Shown piece after piece: positions 11,797 to 23,965 of a DNA stretch of 64,000 nt. Position numbers and translations under genes: made by a program. The stretch spans positions 6,510,001-6,574,000 of the forward strand of contig OY292279.1 of the NCBI GenBank assembly GCA_958496175.1. The letters are read 5' to 3'. Origin of the DNA: Sisyra terminalis (Eukaryota > Arthropoda > Insecta > Neuroptera > Sisyridae). The notes below the pieces were generated by a model. That model was not told the origin of the DNA and did not search any database. It saw nothing but the letters and a program-made list of their open reading frames with translations. Numbering within the stretch: the stretch's first letter is position 1; each line of letters begins with the position of its first letter.

Positions 11797-13032
11797 TAGA
11801 CTGATTCAAAAAAAATATTTTTTTTTCTTAATTATATCGAAAATATTGATGGGAATGACAAAAAAAATCCTGTGAAAGTTTAAGCTCTTAATATTAATAT
11901 TAAGAGGTGCTGCATCGCAAATTTCGATTTTCCATTTAAATAACATGGGAACAATATTCTTTTGCACTTTGGAATTTTATAGCTCACGTTGGTGACAATA
12001 TTTCGGTGTGACCAAGGTATATTATTGTAGAAAATTTAACGATCTACAAAAAAGGTCTCGTACAAGTATTTGATACATTTTTTCCTTCAAAAGTTATTCG
12101 AGGTCAAAGTTGAACTAAAGAGAAATTTTAATATTTTTTCAATTTTTTGACGCAACCATCAATTTTATGAGAAAACTATATTGGACATTTTTTGTAGAGT
12201 ACTTTTTTTCCTATAACTTATTTTTATAAAAGTTTTTGATATTTTTTAACCGTCCCAAGTTATTTGCATTAAACTGAAAATTCCCTTAATTATTATATTT
12301 TTAACATAAAAATTATTTTTTTATTTTAATTAAATAACTTAGGACCTGTGAAAAATATCAAAAACTTTTATAGAGATTAGTTATAGAACAAAAAGTGCTC
12401 TAAAATTTTCGATATTTTGACAGGTCCTAAGTTATTTAATTAAATTTAAAAAAAATATTTTTATGTTAAAAATATAATAATTCAGGGAATATTATTAATT
12501 AAAAACAATAAAATTACGAATATTTTCCATTTAATGTAAATATCTTAGGACCTGTGAAAAATATCAAAAACTTTTATAAAGATCAGTTATAGGAAAAAAA
12601 GTGCACTACAAAAAATGTCTTATAAAATTTTCTCATAAAATTGATGGTTGCGTCAAAAAATTGAAAAAATATTAAAATTTCTCTTTAGTTCAACTTTGAC
12701 CTCGAATAACTTTTGAAGGAATAAATTTATCAAAAACTTGGATAGAAACCTTTTTTGTAGATCGTTCAATTTTCTACAAGAGTATACCTTAGTGATTCCG
12801 AAATATTGTCACCAACGTGAGCTATAAAAGTCTAAAGTACAAGAGAATATTGTTCCCATGTTATTTAAATGGAAAATCGAAATTTGTAATTAAATAATTA
12901 ATTTGTAATAAATTTGTGTCTTAATATTAATATTAAGAGCTTAAACTTTCACAGGATTTTTTTTTTGTCATTCCCAACAATATTTTCGATATAATTTAGA
13001 AAAAATTCATCATATTTTTTAAATCAGTCATA
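11797..13032. mobile_element. Long foldback element, TAGACTGATTCAAAAAA ends (copy 1)
   Basis: The left end is TAGACTGATTC at 11797; the degenerate right end is AAATCAGTCATA to 13032. Complementary arms include AGCTCTTAATATTAATATT (11884) against the same palindrome near 12930, ATAGCTCACGTTGGTGACAA (11979) against TTGTCACCAACGTGAGCTAT (about 12810), and GACGCAACCATCAATTTTAT (12160) against its complement near 12630. The phrase GACCTGTGAAAAATATCAAA recurs near 12345 and 12550. A sister copy is at 54844-55854. Confidence 0.85.
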
Positions 13033-13640
13033 TTTTTTGCAGTACCCTTTACCGATTAGCCAACAAAAGTAAAATTTGAATTTTTCAAAAATTTTTCCCC
13101 ATCGATGGGAAATCGTTTGTAGAGATTTGTAAAAGATACCATTTGAATTGTGATAAAATAGTTTAGTATTAATTAATTAATTATTAAGTCAATGATATAG
13201 TAAAATATTAAGAAAATAGGGTTTTTAGTGACACATAAGAATATGTTGTCTGGTAATTTTCTTTTAAGTAATTTAGACTTTAAGATTAGTACCACTGCAA
13301 TTCTAGAGCAACATTTGTGTCTGTTGTTTTATGAATAGAATTAGGTAAGATCGAAAATTTAAATAAAAAGATCGACTCAAATATTGGAGCCACTTTTTTT
13401 TTAACTTACATTAGTTTGGGTCCTTTTGATTCAATTCTTGTTTTTAAAATTGGAACGAAACATTTTCCACTCCGATCGGTGGAATAAAATTTAAAAAATC
13501 CTCATTTTACAAATTCCCACGAGCAAATCTAAGACTTAAAAGGAATTTCACTTTTACATCCACTGTTCAACGAATAATTGTAAAGCATTTTCCTAAAAAA
13601 GATTTCTTCTGACAACACAGTTGTTGTGTCCATACTTTAC

Positions 13641-13892
13641 ATAATATTATTTAATTTTTAGGAGGAAAGTGAACTTAAAGGATGTAAATTCATATAATAA
13701 TAATTAATTCTGCAACGTTTCGGTTTTTTATTTGACCTTCATCAGGCTTCTAAGAAAATCATATTAATACAAATACTTATTAGAAGCCTGATGAAGTTCA
13801 AATAAAGGAGCAAAACGTCGCTGAACTAATTATTAGTATATGGATTTACATTCTTTAAGTTCACTGTCTTGCTAAAAATTAAATAATATTAT
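13641..13892. repeat. Family 5 palindromic MITE, about 250 bp
   Basis: ATAATATTATTTAATTTTTA at 13641 is mirrored by TAAAAATTAAATAATATTAT ending at 13892. Between them lie AAGTGAACTTAAAGGATGTA against TACATTCTTTAAGTTCACT and a central pair built on GAAGCCTGATGAAG. The left arm, read on the minus strand, carries CTGATGAAGGTC...ACCGAAAC (13745-13718). Confidence 0.8.
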
Positions 13893-14504
13893 TTCTTCTG
13901 ACTTGAAACCATTTACGAATTTAAAATGGGTAGATTATATAAAAAGAATTGTAGGGGTTGAATTATGAAAACATGAAGTAAAATCTACGAAAAATGGACT
14001 TCAATATTAAGCATAATGCCTGAAGAATAATCTCTTATATCTTGTGAATTATTAATGTATTCACTGATATCAAAATATTTATAATCAATTCCATAGAAAA
14101 ATTTCCAAAAAAGTATTGCAACGTTTGGCCTTTTAAATCAACGTTTGTGGGCAAGACATATAAAATTTAGATGATTCAATTTTACCATAATTTAATCAAT
14201 TAATCTCAAAAAATTTCCTTTAATCATAATCAAGTTTTCCCCTTTAAAAATTTACTCATACCTAGACAAATAAGGCGTCAAATAAAACAATGTGTAATCA
14301 AATAAAACGTTCTGTGTTTTTCCTTTAATTAATTCTTTTTAAATGGAAGAAGGAAACAAGGCGAGGAATTTCATTTTATTGTATCAAACAAAAATTTATA
14401 CAAACGACATAAAAAAAATAAGCATAGACGAAAACCAAATTTACAAATTTCCATAAATTTGAATGTCTAAAATCCGTTCGTATGTTGCCAATAATTTACT
14501 AACG

Positions 14505-17500
14505 TCACGGAAAAAGTTCGTTATACGTAAATTGAAGAGTTATTCTATTGGCAATATTGGTAAATAAATCAGCAATTGCACGTTCCAAAACCGGAGCAAT
14601 TTCCTCAATAAAAGCCTTGGAATGGTCATTAATCAATCGATTTGAAGCGGCACCCAACAATGGGTCACCGTTGAATAAATTTGTCAAGTTCAATTTTGCA
14701 TGTCCCACACTTAACTTCAACCGTAAACGATCAAACTCCAAATATTCGGCATTGTCCTTTTTGATTTTATGTCCTTTCATTGTTACATTACATTTATAAT
14801 TTGCTAGAACACACAATGGAAAACTGTGAAATTTTCCTTCGTAAAATGTTACTTCAACTTACAAAAATTCCCGTAAATGTCACCTTGACCATGCAAATTT
14901 ACTAGTAGGATCCGCATATCCATTTCGTATTGGCCTTCGAAGTGTAATTTGGGGAGTAAAATTTTAAAATCAAAACGATTATTTTTAATGTCGGAACTAA
15001 AATAGAATGCAACTATTAATGCTTGAGAGTATATTTATTGCCGATACTACCAACCTTAGGTCGGTGATAATAAAATTGCTGGGTCCCCAAACTTGTAGGT
15101 TGGTTATTTCTGCAGCGATGTTGGCATTTTTTGGACCTCTTGACATGGAAATGCGGGGAATCAGCATTGGTTCGACGGCAGGAACATTGAGCTCAGGAAT
15201 GCCTTCTTGGAGTTTTGGACGCAGTTCTTCGATTGAGTTCCGAATGCATTGGTTCACCTTAGGATCATCGGCTCGACACGTTTTTATATACTCCGCTTAA
15301 AATTTTAAAATCAAAATTTCCTTATGGTTATTTTTTTTTAAACTTCTATCATTGCATTTCTTTTGAAAATTAAATAAGGCAAATGAGCTATTTTTTTTAT
15401 GGTCAAAGGTAAGCTTTAGAAATGAAGAGCTTTTAAATTTGAGATCAGTATATTGTCTATGACTATTGTAGAACAAATAATCAACGATTTTTTTTTTGAA
15501 AAGTTTTATGAAGAATTAAAAACATGAAGAGTTTTAAAGAATGTTTATAACTTCTTCGATGAAGAAATAAATTATGAGCTAATTATTGAGAGATCTCTGG
15601 CTAATTGAGTCACCAATCTTCGACATTTAAAAACAGCAGACTCAGAAGAATAATTGGTAAAGAAATAAAATTATTCCCAAAAGGATAAATGTATGCAATT
15701 AATTAATAATAAAATCGTCTTAGCAAACGTTGTCAAAACTTTTATTTGAGCAATAAAAGAAAATTTAAAAATTCAACTTTTGAAAACCAATGGGTACAAA
15801 ATTTTTAGAGTCTATACCTGTTAATCAGCATGCAAGATTACTACTTTATTTTTTTCATTTTTTCCCGCAAAAGTAAACATGTTTCCCTGTAGTAATCAAT
15901 GATTTGATATTGCCCCAAAAAATACGATAAAATTGTTGGATCATCTTGGATATTGGTCTTATTTGGGTTAAATAAAGCTAGATCACAAAAATGCACATCA
16001 ATAGGAATTTTAAAAGGATTTATTCTTTCCAGGGAAACTAAAATCCTGATTTACAAAATTTTGTTGAAACCGGTATAGACATAGAATCCAAATGTGGGGA
16101 ACTGATTCCATTTCTAACAGAAATACTCCAGAACTTCCAAAAACGTTGCGGAAAATCATCATGTTAACAACAAAAAAATACATAAGGATGTGGGAACGCA
16201 AACGGGAAAACTAAAGATATAAAAGTTCAGCGAAAAATACCTGGAAAGACAGGATTAAGATTCGAGAAATTATGCCTTAAATCTTCTGGGCAATAGGGAA
16301 GCCAAAAAAGACTTCAAAGGTAGAATTACCACTGATTTACTTGGTAAATTTTGAGTACCAAATTGCTAGTAAGGATTAATTTACTGAGGCTAAAACTTTC
16401 ATTAAAATATAATTGCATAAATGCACTAATCGCACCACTAAATGCAAATTGTGCAACAAAAGAAGATGAGATTAATTAGTTGGAAACATTTGGCTTCAAA
16501 GAAATTTTTAGTCTTCCAATTAAATGAGAACTTCTTTAACAAGATTCTTTACATAATTGCCACGAAGGATAATCCCGAAAGTATAAAAAGAATAAAGCTG
16601 AAACTCCTTAAGGAAAAGAAAAATCCCGCTGAAGGTACAAAATGCAATTGAAGAAAGGATTTAATTTACAGAAACTGGACTTCCATGGTTTTGCAACCAT
16701 TAAGATTAAAAAAAAAATGCTTTTTTATAAAGTGCAATGGGGTAAATCTGTACTTAATTATTCGAATATACATTGCATTGTACCCAAGGTTTATAAAATA
16801 CACAGGTGGCCTCATGCGCTACGTGATGTATCCAGAAGAAATTCGTACATTTTTTCAAACTGATTGAAATTTCAAAATTCTTCGTATGACGTCATATTTT
16901 TTTTTCTAATGGGGCAACCTGTGTAATTTATAAACCTTGGCATTGTACCAACTGTAAGAAAGAGCAACAAAAGAAAAGCTCCTAATTCTTCTTCGAAAGA
17001 AAATTATAATAATTTTGATAGGATTGCATTAGTAAATGCAATTTTCACTATTACACTTAATAAAAAAGCGTAGATCCAGTGCATTAATTGCATGATCTGG
17101 GCTTAAGGAAACTGCAACAATGGTTCGAAAACTTTCTTAAAAATTAACAATACCACTTTGGCCCCATAATATGGGGAAATAAAATTTAATAATTTTTTAA
17201 CAAGTAGGTACCACCACTGTTTGTAATTTATTAAGAATAAGTTTCATAAGTTTCAGAAGATATTTTTAATCCAAATTAATGTAACTCTAAGAATAAACCA
17301 TGCACTAAATAAAAACACTTTGAATATTTAGTATTAGTGAAATATTTATAAAATACATCGGTTTAAAGCAAACTTTATCATTTCTGGATCGGTTTTATCG
17401 CACTCTACTTTATTTCTTATAAAAGTATATTTCTGCACAGAAATCAACAGGTTTTTGTCATAAAAATGGGTCAAATGACCTTAAAACTAAAACAAAGACT

Positions 17501-18331
17501 CTTCAAATCAAATTTGTCCATTCCTCTTTTGAAAACATCAAATATTCCAATTCCTCCTTTTTCTTAGTAGTTTGGTCCCTTCAATAATATCCAAAATGAC
17601 CAAATATAATCAAAATAAAAATTTTTCGCTGACTTTGAACAGTTATACTGTGTATACAATATATAGAATATATTGCGGTCCAATTTATGTGGTATAATTT
17701 AATATAATAATATATAAAAATCATACCATAAACATAAATTTGAACAGAAGTTCAAACAAAAATATTCGTGACGTATTGCCCAGATACGTATTTTGATTGC
17801 CAAGCAATCTTTTTCAGTAGTCATCAAGTAGTTTGGATCACTCCGTAACTGCTTTGTGATGATTCTTGATTGTTGATGATTTTTATAACCACTGAGGAAG
17901 ATTGCTTGGCAATCGAAATACGTATCTGGGCAATACGCCACAAATATTTTTGTTCAAATTTATGTTTAGGGTCTGATTTTTATATATTATTACTATATAT
18001 TAAATTAAACTACATAAATTGGACCGCAATATAGTCTTGTGAACCATCACAAAGCAATTACGGAGTGATCCAAACTACTTGTGTTAAGAATTATTTTATT
18101 TTCATATTAAATGAGATTTTTTTTTTACTTCTTTTGAAGTTTAAAAAAACTTCAAAAACTTCTTTGTTATTGGAACAAAGATATTAGTTATTTGCAGGAC
18201 TTTTAAGAAAAAACAAAAGCTTTTCACGGGTAATTATAAAACTTACGTAATTTTCCATCAATAAACGTGAAATTCAAAAGTAAAATTATAAAAAATATAA
18301 ACACAAAATTCATTTTCGTAATAAACAACAT
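14505..18331 (-). CDS. JHBP-4: takeout/JHBP-like secreted protein
   Basis: Four exons on the minus strand: 18331-18247, 15295-15055, 14996-14863 and 14803-14505. Two in-frame ATGs exist. The first (18331) adds MLFITK before the second (18313). From 18313 the protein is 246 aa with a very hydrophobic signal peptide, and C29 and C39 flank RADDPKVNQ. Both starts have A-rich contexts; I show the longer one. GIPELNVP, NLTNLFNGDPLLG and the tail FTYNELFP match the family. The last exon (299 nt) equals the 150- and 149-nt exons of JHBP-3 fused, so intron 4 is lost. An extra Cys lies in NYKCNVT. The intron 2 donor is GTTGGT, weak but frame-keeping. Intron 1 is about 2.95 kb and contains a MITE with a clean target duplication and a family 3 repeat. 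AATAAA at 14380-14375. Confidence 0.88.
16794..16940. mobile_element. 147-bp hAT-like MITE with 8-bp target duplication
   Basis: The inverted ends are CCAAGGTTTATAAAATACAC at 16794 and GTGTAATTTATAAACCTTGG ending 16940. The 8 bases CATTGTAC stand directly before (16786-16793) and after (16941-16948). An 8-bp duplication points to an hAT-type transposase. The element also contains the palindrome TGACGTCA near 16886. The short plus-strand ORFs crossing it are not genes. It lies in intron 1 of JHBP-4. Confidence 0.85.
17500..17643 (+). repeat. Duplicated flank, copy 1 (partner 20041-20184)
   Basis: CTCTTCAAATCAAATTTGTC, CATCAAATATTCCAATTCCT and TTGGTCCCTTCAATAATATC recur in the same order and spacing at 20049 onwards. 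Both copies run straight into a family 3 element, so flank and element were duplicated together, or the flank is part of a larger repeat. Confidence 0.75.
17644..18082. mobile_element. Family 3 foldback MITE, copy a
   Basis: The inverted arms begin TATACAATATATAGAATATA (about 17652) and end with ACATAAATTGGACCGCAATA near 18030. Inner arms are CATAAACATAAATTTGAACA against TTGTTCAAATTTATGTTTAG. The centre has CACTGAGGAAGATTGCTTGG, then CAATCGAAATACG, in both orientations. A further inverted fragment (CACAAAGCAATTACGGAGTG) trails to 18082. Other copies: 20185-20505, 29179-29370, 35408-35660. Confidence 0.8.
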
Positions 18332-20040
18332 TTTAAATTTCACTTTCAAAAAGAGTAAATACAATTAAAACTGCATTTTTTAAATTTCATTGCACTTTCA
18401 AGTACCAATCAATGAATTTGAAGTAAATATTTAGAGCAAAGTTTTGGGAACCACTTTTGGGTTCAGGTGGCCGATACTTTCGACAAACTGGAAATCAAAA
18501 ATCGCCTCTTTTCAAATTTATACGTGTGAGGGACGAATTTCGCCATGAATGAATTGGAAAAGAAAAAGGAAAGAAAGAAAAAGCACCGAACGGGGGGCAC
18601 AAAAATTTTCATTTCTACACTCAATAATATATAATTGCGGCAAAGATTTGTAAATCATTGAACTGAAAATATCATTGAATATTGCGTTCTCTCTTCACAT
18701 ACTATAACCGTAATCTCAAACACTTGTACGGCATGTAATGCATATACAAATCCATTTCGTTTACAATGTTCTCATTTGGATTTTTCACATAGGCACTTAC
18801 CTGGCTTTACTTTACTTGCAATAAAATTTCATAATCACGTTTTTATCGTTTTAGTTGTCGCATACTCGAATAATATGGCACAGTACACAATTACAACTGA
18901 TTGCAAATCCAACTTGATTTTAATTGGTCGAACCGGCCACATATCTGTGTATTATTGATTATAGAAGGGAGCCGATCCAAAATGCCTGGCCAGGGGAAAA
19001 TTCAATAATTAAATCAATAAAATTGACCTAGAATGTTATCGTAAATCGATATGCCTTTGTTTTCTTTATTACGAAAATACGAAACATTGAGTGAACATTT
19101 AGAAAATGTGTGGAGATTTCAATGCGTGAACAAGCGGAAAAACTTATTAATTTTCAGTTCAAAAACCTTGTTTAACCTTTACATAAGCGGTGACGGTTTG
19201 AAGGAAAACTAGTGCAATGGAATTAAAAAACGCTACTCTAATTACTATAGTTATTTGGTTTGTTGCAATAGTCTTCCATAAAATAAAATTTGCAAATCTT
19301 TTCTGCATTAATGCATTAGTACAATGAACTTATTGCTTGGAATTGTAGTATTATAAATGCAATGCTGACTTGGAAAAATTTGATTACTACGAATGCAATT
19401 CTTAACTATTTTTCTTTTATGAAATTGTGCTTTAAGAATCCAAATAAGCTTTTTGGTTCCCATAAATATTTATTTTAGCCTCTACTCTCTTTTCGCCACA
19501 GTTGTAAGCTATGCAAATGTTTTTTTTTTTTTGTATCATTTTTATTTATAATTTTTGAATCACATATAAATATATCTCTAACAAAATTTATAGCAACTCT
19601 TAAATCTAAAACTAAATCTAAAGAAACTAAAGTTATTATTCCTCCCTACTCCTTTGTGTAGAAATGCAAATGTTAATCAAATTTTTTTAACTTGTTAATC
19701 TTATTTTTGTTTTTTTCTACCTTTTCAATATTTATTTTATTTCTAAAAAAAGGGATATCTTATTTAAGAAGAGGAAGAGAAAAATTTCCAATTTTCTAAA
19801 GAAAAAATTTAAAATTTCAACGAAAAGAAATTACATTGAAACTTTGTCTTCTTTTTCAGAGGTTAGATCTCAAAGCTTTTGAACTTCCAACTTCAAAGAG
19901 GATTGTGAATTTTCTCCTTGTCGCATGTTATATAAAAATATTTTAATAAAATTTATGGATAAGATATATTTTTTTTTCTTTTCTACCAAACATTAGGTCC
20001 AATTTCCCGTGTGGTTAAGCCATTCCCCAAGCTTTGCATA

Positions 20041-20184
20041 ATCCCTAATAAAACTCTTCAAATCAAATTTGTCCATCCCTCTTTTGAAAAGATCAAATAT
20101 TCCAATTCCTCCTTTTTTTTACTAATTTGGTCCCTTCAATAATATCCAAATTGACCAAATATAATCAAAATAAGATTTTTTCAC
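20041..20184 (+). repeat. Duplicated flank, copy 2 (partner 17500-17643)
   Basis: Same order of blocks as the first copy, with scattered substitutions, leading into a family 3 element at 20185. Confidence 0.75.
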
Positions 20185-20505
20185 TGAGTATACAATATAT
20201 AGAATATATTGCGGTCCAATTTATATAATATACTTTAATATAATAATATATAAAAACCATACCATAAACATAAATTTGAACAGAAGTTCAAACAAAATAT
20301 TCGTGACGTATTGCCCAGATACGTATTTCGATTGCCAAGCAATCTTCCTCAGTGGTCATCAAGTAGTTTGGATCACTCCGTAACTGCATGAATATTTTTG
20401 TTTGAACTTCTGTTCAAATTTATGTTTATGGTATGACTTTTATATATTATTATATTAAATTATACTGCATAAATTGGACCGCAGTATATTCTATATATTG
20501 TATAC
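20185..20505. mobile_element. Family 3 foldback MITE, copy b
   Basis: The inverted ends TATACAATATATAGAATATA and TATATTCTATATATTGTATA close the element cleanly. The centre keeps ACGTATTGCCCAGATACGTA and the CAATCTTCCTCAGTG motif (minus-strand CACTGAGGAAGATTG). It is shorter than copy a because one half of the centre is missing. Confidence 0.8.
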
Positions 20506-21060
20506 ACAGACCAAATATAACCCAAAATTTTCCAAAGACAATCAAATCATTTTTAGTTCTCTTCGATTTTCGCGAATAGTTTAAGATAAATGATTCGACT
20601 CGGCTATTCATTGCAGCCTTTGTATATTTTCTGGGCCTCATTCCTGATAAATATTACACAAAAAATTGGTAGACACCATGTTTGACTAACTTTTGTCTTT
20701 TTATTGTATGTAAATTTGGTGTTTTCACGTATTATAAAATCTCAACTTTTTGTTTTATGGATATAAGTTGGCGATTAATCGTTGGTCTCTCCAATTGATT
20801 CCAATTCTTTGAAGGAAATCCATCAATTTCTTCCAATTTATTCAATCAAATATTTTTCTTCAGTCAATCAATGAAACTCATGTACTTTTGTGGACTTATT
20901 TAACCATTTTTATTAAATTTTTCCTAAAAGTTTTCCATAAAATGTAAAAAATTTCTTGCAAAATAAATATCTTTAATGACTTTTATTAACGTGATGATTG
21001 TTCCTGGTCCTATTTCTACAGGCATTTGATCATCTTCCATTTTTCTACACTTTTTTTTAA

Positions 21061-21320
21061 TTATTATCATTTTTAAATAAGAAGACAACTATTTAATATT
21101 TTTTAATATTCAAATTAGCTACGTTTCGTTTTGAATTTAATGAATTTAAATTGAAAATATTATTTTTTCTGTGATTCAAAAAGTCTGATGAAGTTATGAA
21201 ACGTAACGAAACGTAGCTAGTTTGAATATTGAAAAATAATAAATAAAAAATCGATCTTAACAAACCTGAATTGTCTTCTGTTTAAATAAAAGCTGAGATT
21301 TGAATTTTATCATCTATTAT
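21061..21320. mobile_element. Family 1 foldback MITE copy
   Basis: TTTTTAAATAAGAAGACAAC at the left and ACCTGAATTGTCTTCTGTTT, then AAAGCTGAGATTTGAATTTT, at the right are inverted. The inner pair is built on GCTACGTTTCGTT and AACGAAACGTAGC, with CTGATGAAGTTATGAAACGT between. About 260 bp, non-coding. Confidence 0.75.
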
Positions 21321-23514
21321 CATTTTTCTTAAAAATAATTCAAGGAAATCTTTCCTCAGTGAACGAAGATAAATAAAGAGAGATTTAAAAGGAAGAATAT
21401 ATTTTCCTGGTTTTCCATTTCAGTCAACAATATCAACCCTAAAGAAAGCATACTTTTTAGTATACTCACCCTGTAAATAAAGAAAAAATTATTATTAAAA
21501 TGCAATAAGCACTTTATTGTAAGTTCAAAATTTTAGTTTCCCCATTCTACAAAAAATCAAAATAAATACTTCAACAAAATTTATTTTAAGAGAATGGGAG
21601 ATTTTTGGGAAAAACCATCTCTTTATAGTGATTAAGTGCTAAAGATTTTAACTTGAACTTGAACCTGTAAATACCTCCAAAATTTCTCAAATTTCTTTTT
21701 AATTGCTTAAGCAATTGTAGAAAATAAAAATCCTTTTTTGTCAATGAAATTAAATATCAAAATTAATAAAAAAAATAACCCAAATTAAATAAGAATTAAA
21801 CTTTTACTTACACTATTAAAACAATAAGCCATTCATCTATTATTGAGTTTAACAAAGACTGCAATAGTTAATTGTGCAACAATGTAAAATTTAAGTCCAA
21901 TTTATGGCTATGGAAAACTTTCAATGCAACTATATAAGACAGTTACTAACGGCAACTGTTCTTCATGATTTTTTTTTCTTGGAAATCATAGGAAATTTTC
22001 AAATTATTAAAAATTACATCATTCTTATTATAATACTTTGTAACATCAGCAACAGATGCATAGCAATTTTGTTGTCATTAATTGCATTTTGAAAGATTCC
22101 CTAGCCCTGAATGAATACTATATGATTCATGACATATCAATAATTACCTTAAATTCAAATATTTTTTCAGAATACCATACAATGGAAATGGTTTTTTTTT
22201 TTAAATGTTTCATCTTGGATTAAGATCAAATTCTTCCAACTCCTACAATTAGGTCTTTTTGCATATTCAAATCACCAAATTCCATTTAAATACACAAAAT
22301 TTCATCTAAATATCTTTTCCCACTCTTAAGCGAAAACCCTTTGTACATATAAATAAAATTTTAAATTTGGAAACCTTTCTAAAATGAATTTTCTTTATTT
22401 CCAACTTATACGTTTTGCTTCCACCAATGCAAGAAGCCCTCATAAACTGATTACTTAATGCAATATTCCAATCCAATCATACGTAAAACTATTGCAATAA
22501 AACTTTGTTGATTGAAGCAATTTAATTTAGAGCAACAGGAAATTAATTCTCAAATCAAAAAATAACATCTTTTTCTCATCTTTCATATACTTTTACTTGA
22601 AAAAAATCTCGCGTTTATTACAATTACATAAATATCCATTTTAGATCATCAAGATTGCTTTAAAAAAAAAAGAATTTTTATTGCAACTATAACACTTATA
22701 ACCATCGGAAATTAATCAAAAACCATACTTGAATAATTCATCTTTTTTTTTATAGTATTACCTAACGCAATTTCCTATCCGAAGATATCAATCAATGAAA
22801 ATTTACTATTCTTTTTCACAGTACATTTGACGGAAAATTTTATGCTATTATATAGTGAGCCAATGTTCATATTAATGTGAGATTGGAAAAAAAATTTCAA
22901 TTTATTTTTAATTCACTAATTAGAATGAAATTGTATGTAAGTAGATCTTGCAAAAAATGATCTATTCAGCAATAAAATTGTACGAATCGCATATACTTGC
23001 CCATTTCAATTAAACGAATTGCATGAATATTCAGCAAACACTTGCATGTTAATTGGATTAAGATTATTAATATTTAATCGCTGTTAAATGGAATTTTTAT
23101 TTTTTTTCAGAGAATTGATGATGATAGTTTACATGATATGTACTTATATCCATTTGAATTAACTATGGATAGCAGGAAGGTTCTTCCTAGTTCATGTTAC
23201 GATCGAAAAAAAAAGTTTATTTTAATTGAAAAGAATATATTTCTTTAGCGATTAAAAAAATCTTTTGGAAATCAGTTTTCCAAAGCCAATTTCTCGATAT
23301 CTAATAATTCTTTTCGAAAATGGTTAAAAAGTAAGTAAAATTGTTCTAACTGAATAATAAAGTTACTGCAGATTTGGTGAAATGAAAAAAAAATATCATA
23401 GAAAAATTAATTTTCTGATAAAAATTCTACCCCAATTTCCAGTACCCACGTTTTTGCTTGTGCAAAAAAATAAATTGAGAAGGAAATTTTAAATAATTCA
23501 AACGACTTAAAAAT

Positions 23515-23880
23515 ATGTGACTTAAGTAGTTTGGACTAGTAATTAATACAGCACTTTCTTCATATTCTTAGCCATAATAAAACAATCTTCCTAGAAAGCC
23601 AAGTCCTTCCCCTTGCTGAAGACTAGCCTGACCCCTTCACCCCTTTTAGCAACTTTTTGGCTACAATGAAAAGCCAAAAATGAGAAGATGTCAAAATTAT
23701 ATCTTATTACTTCCTGGATACTCCATTTTCTTACCTCAAAAGTAATAAAAAATTAAATTACTTAAAAAAACGATTAAGATAGTTTTGTAAAGAAATTTTA
23801 GTACTAATACAAGGATTTAATTGAATTAAAAAATTTAAATTGATTTTTTCTTTATTTTTTAATGAATTCTCCGATTAGTT
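23515..23880 (+). repeat. Direct repeat, left copy (partner 25705-26092)
   Basis: AGCCATAATAAAACAATCTT, AAGTCCTTCCCC, AGCAACTTTTTGGCT, TGGATACTCCATTTTC, ACGATTAAGATAGTTTTG and CTCCGATTAGTTGT appear in the same order and orientation in the right copy. The two copies bracket a 1.74-kb palindrome. Confidence 0.85.
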
Positions 23881-23965
23881 GTGGAAAGTTTTAGTCCAAA
23901 AAATTATGAAAAATAAAAAGAGATGGCAAAATTTTGATAATTCAAACACCCGAAATATATGTAAG

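Larger units (their letters stand above)
11029..14504. other. Intergenic region JHBP-3 to JHBP-4, mostly repeats
   Basis: No coding exon found. About half is taken by a long foldback element (11797-13032) and a 250-bp palindrome (13641-13892). A minus-strand AATAAA for JHBP-4 lies at 14380-14375, about 125 bp beyond its stop. Confidence 0.6.
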
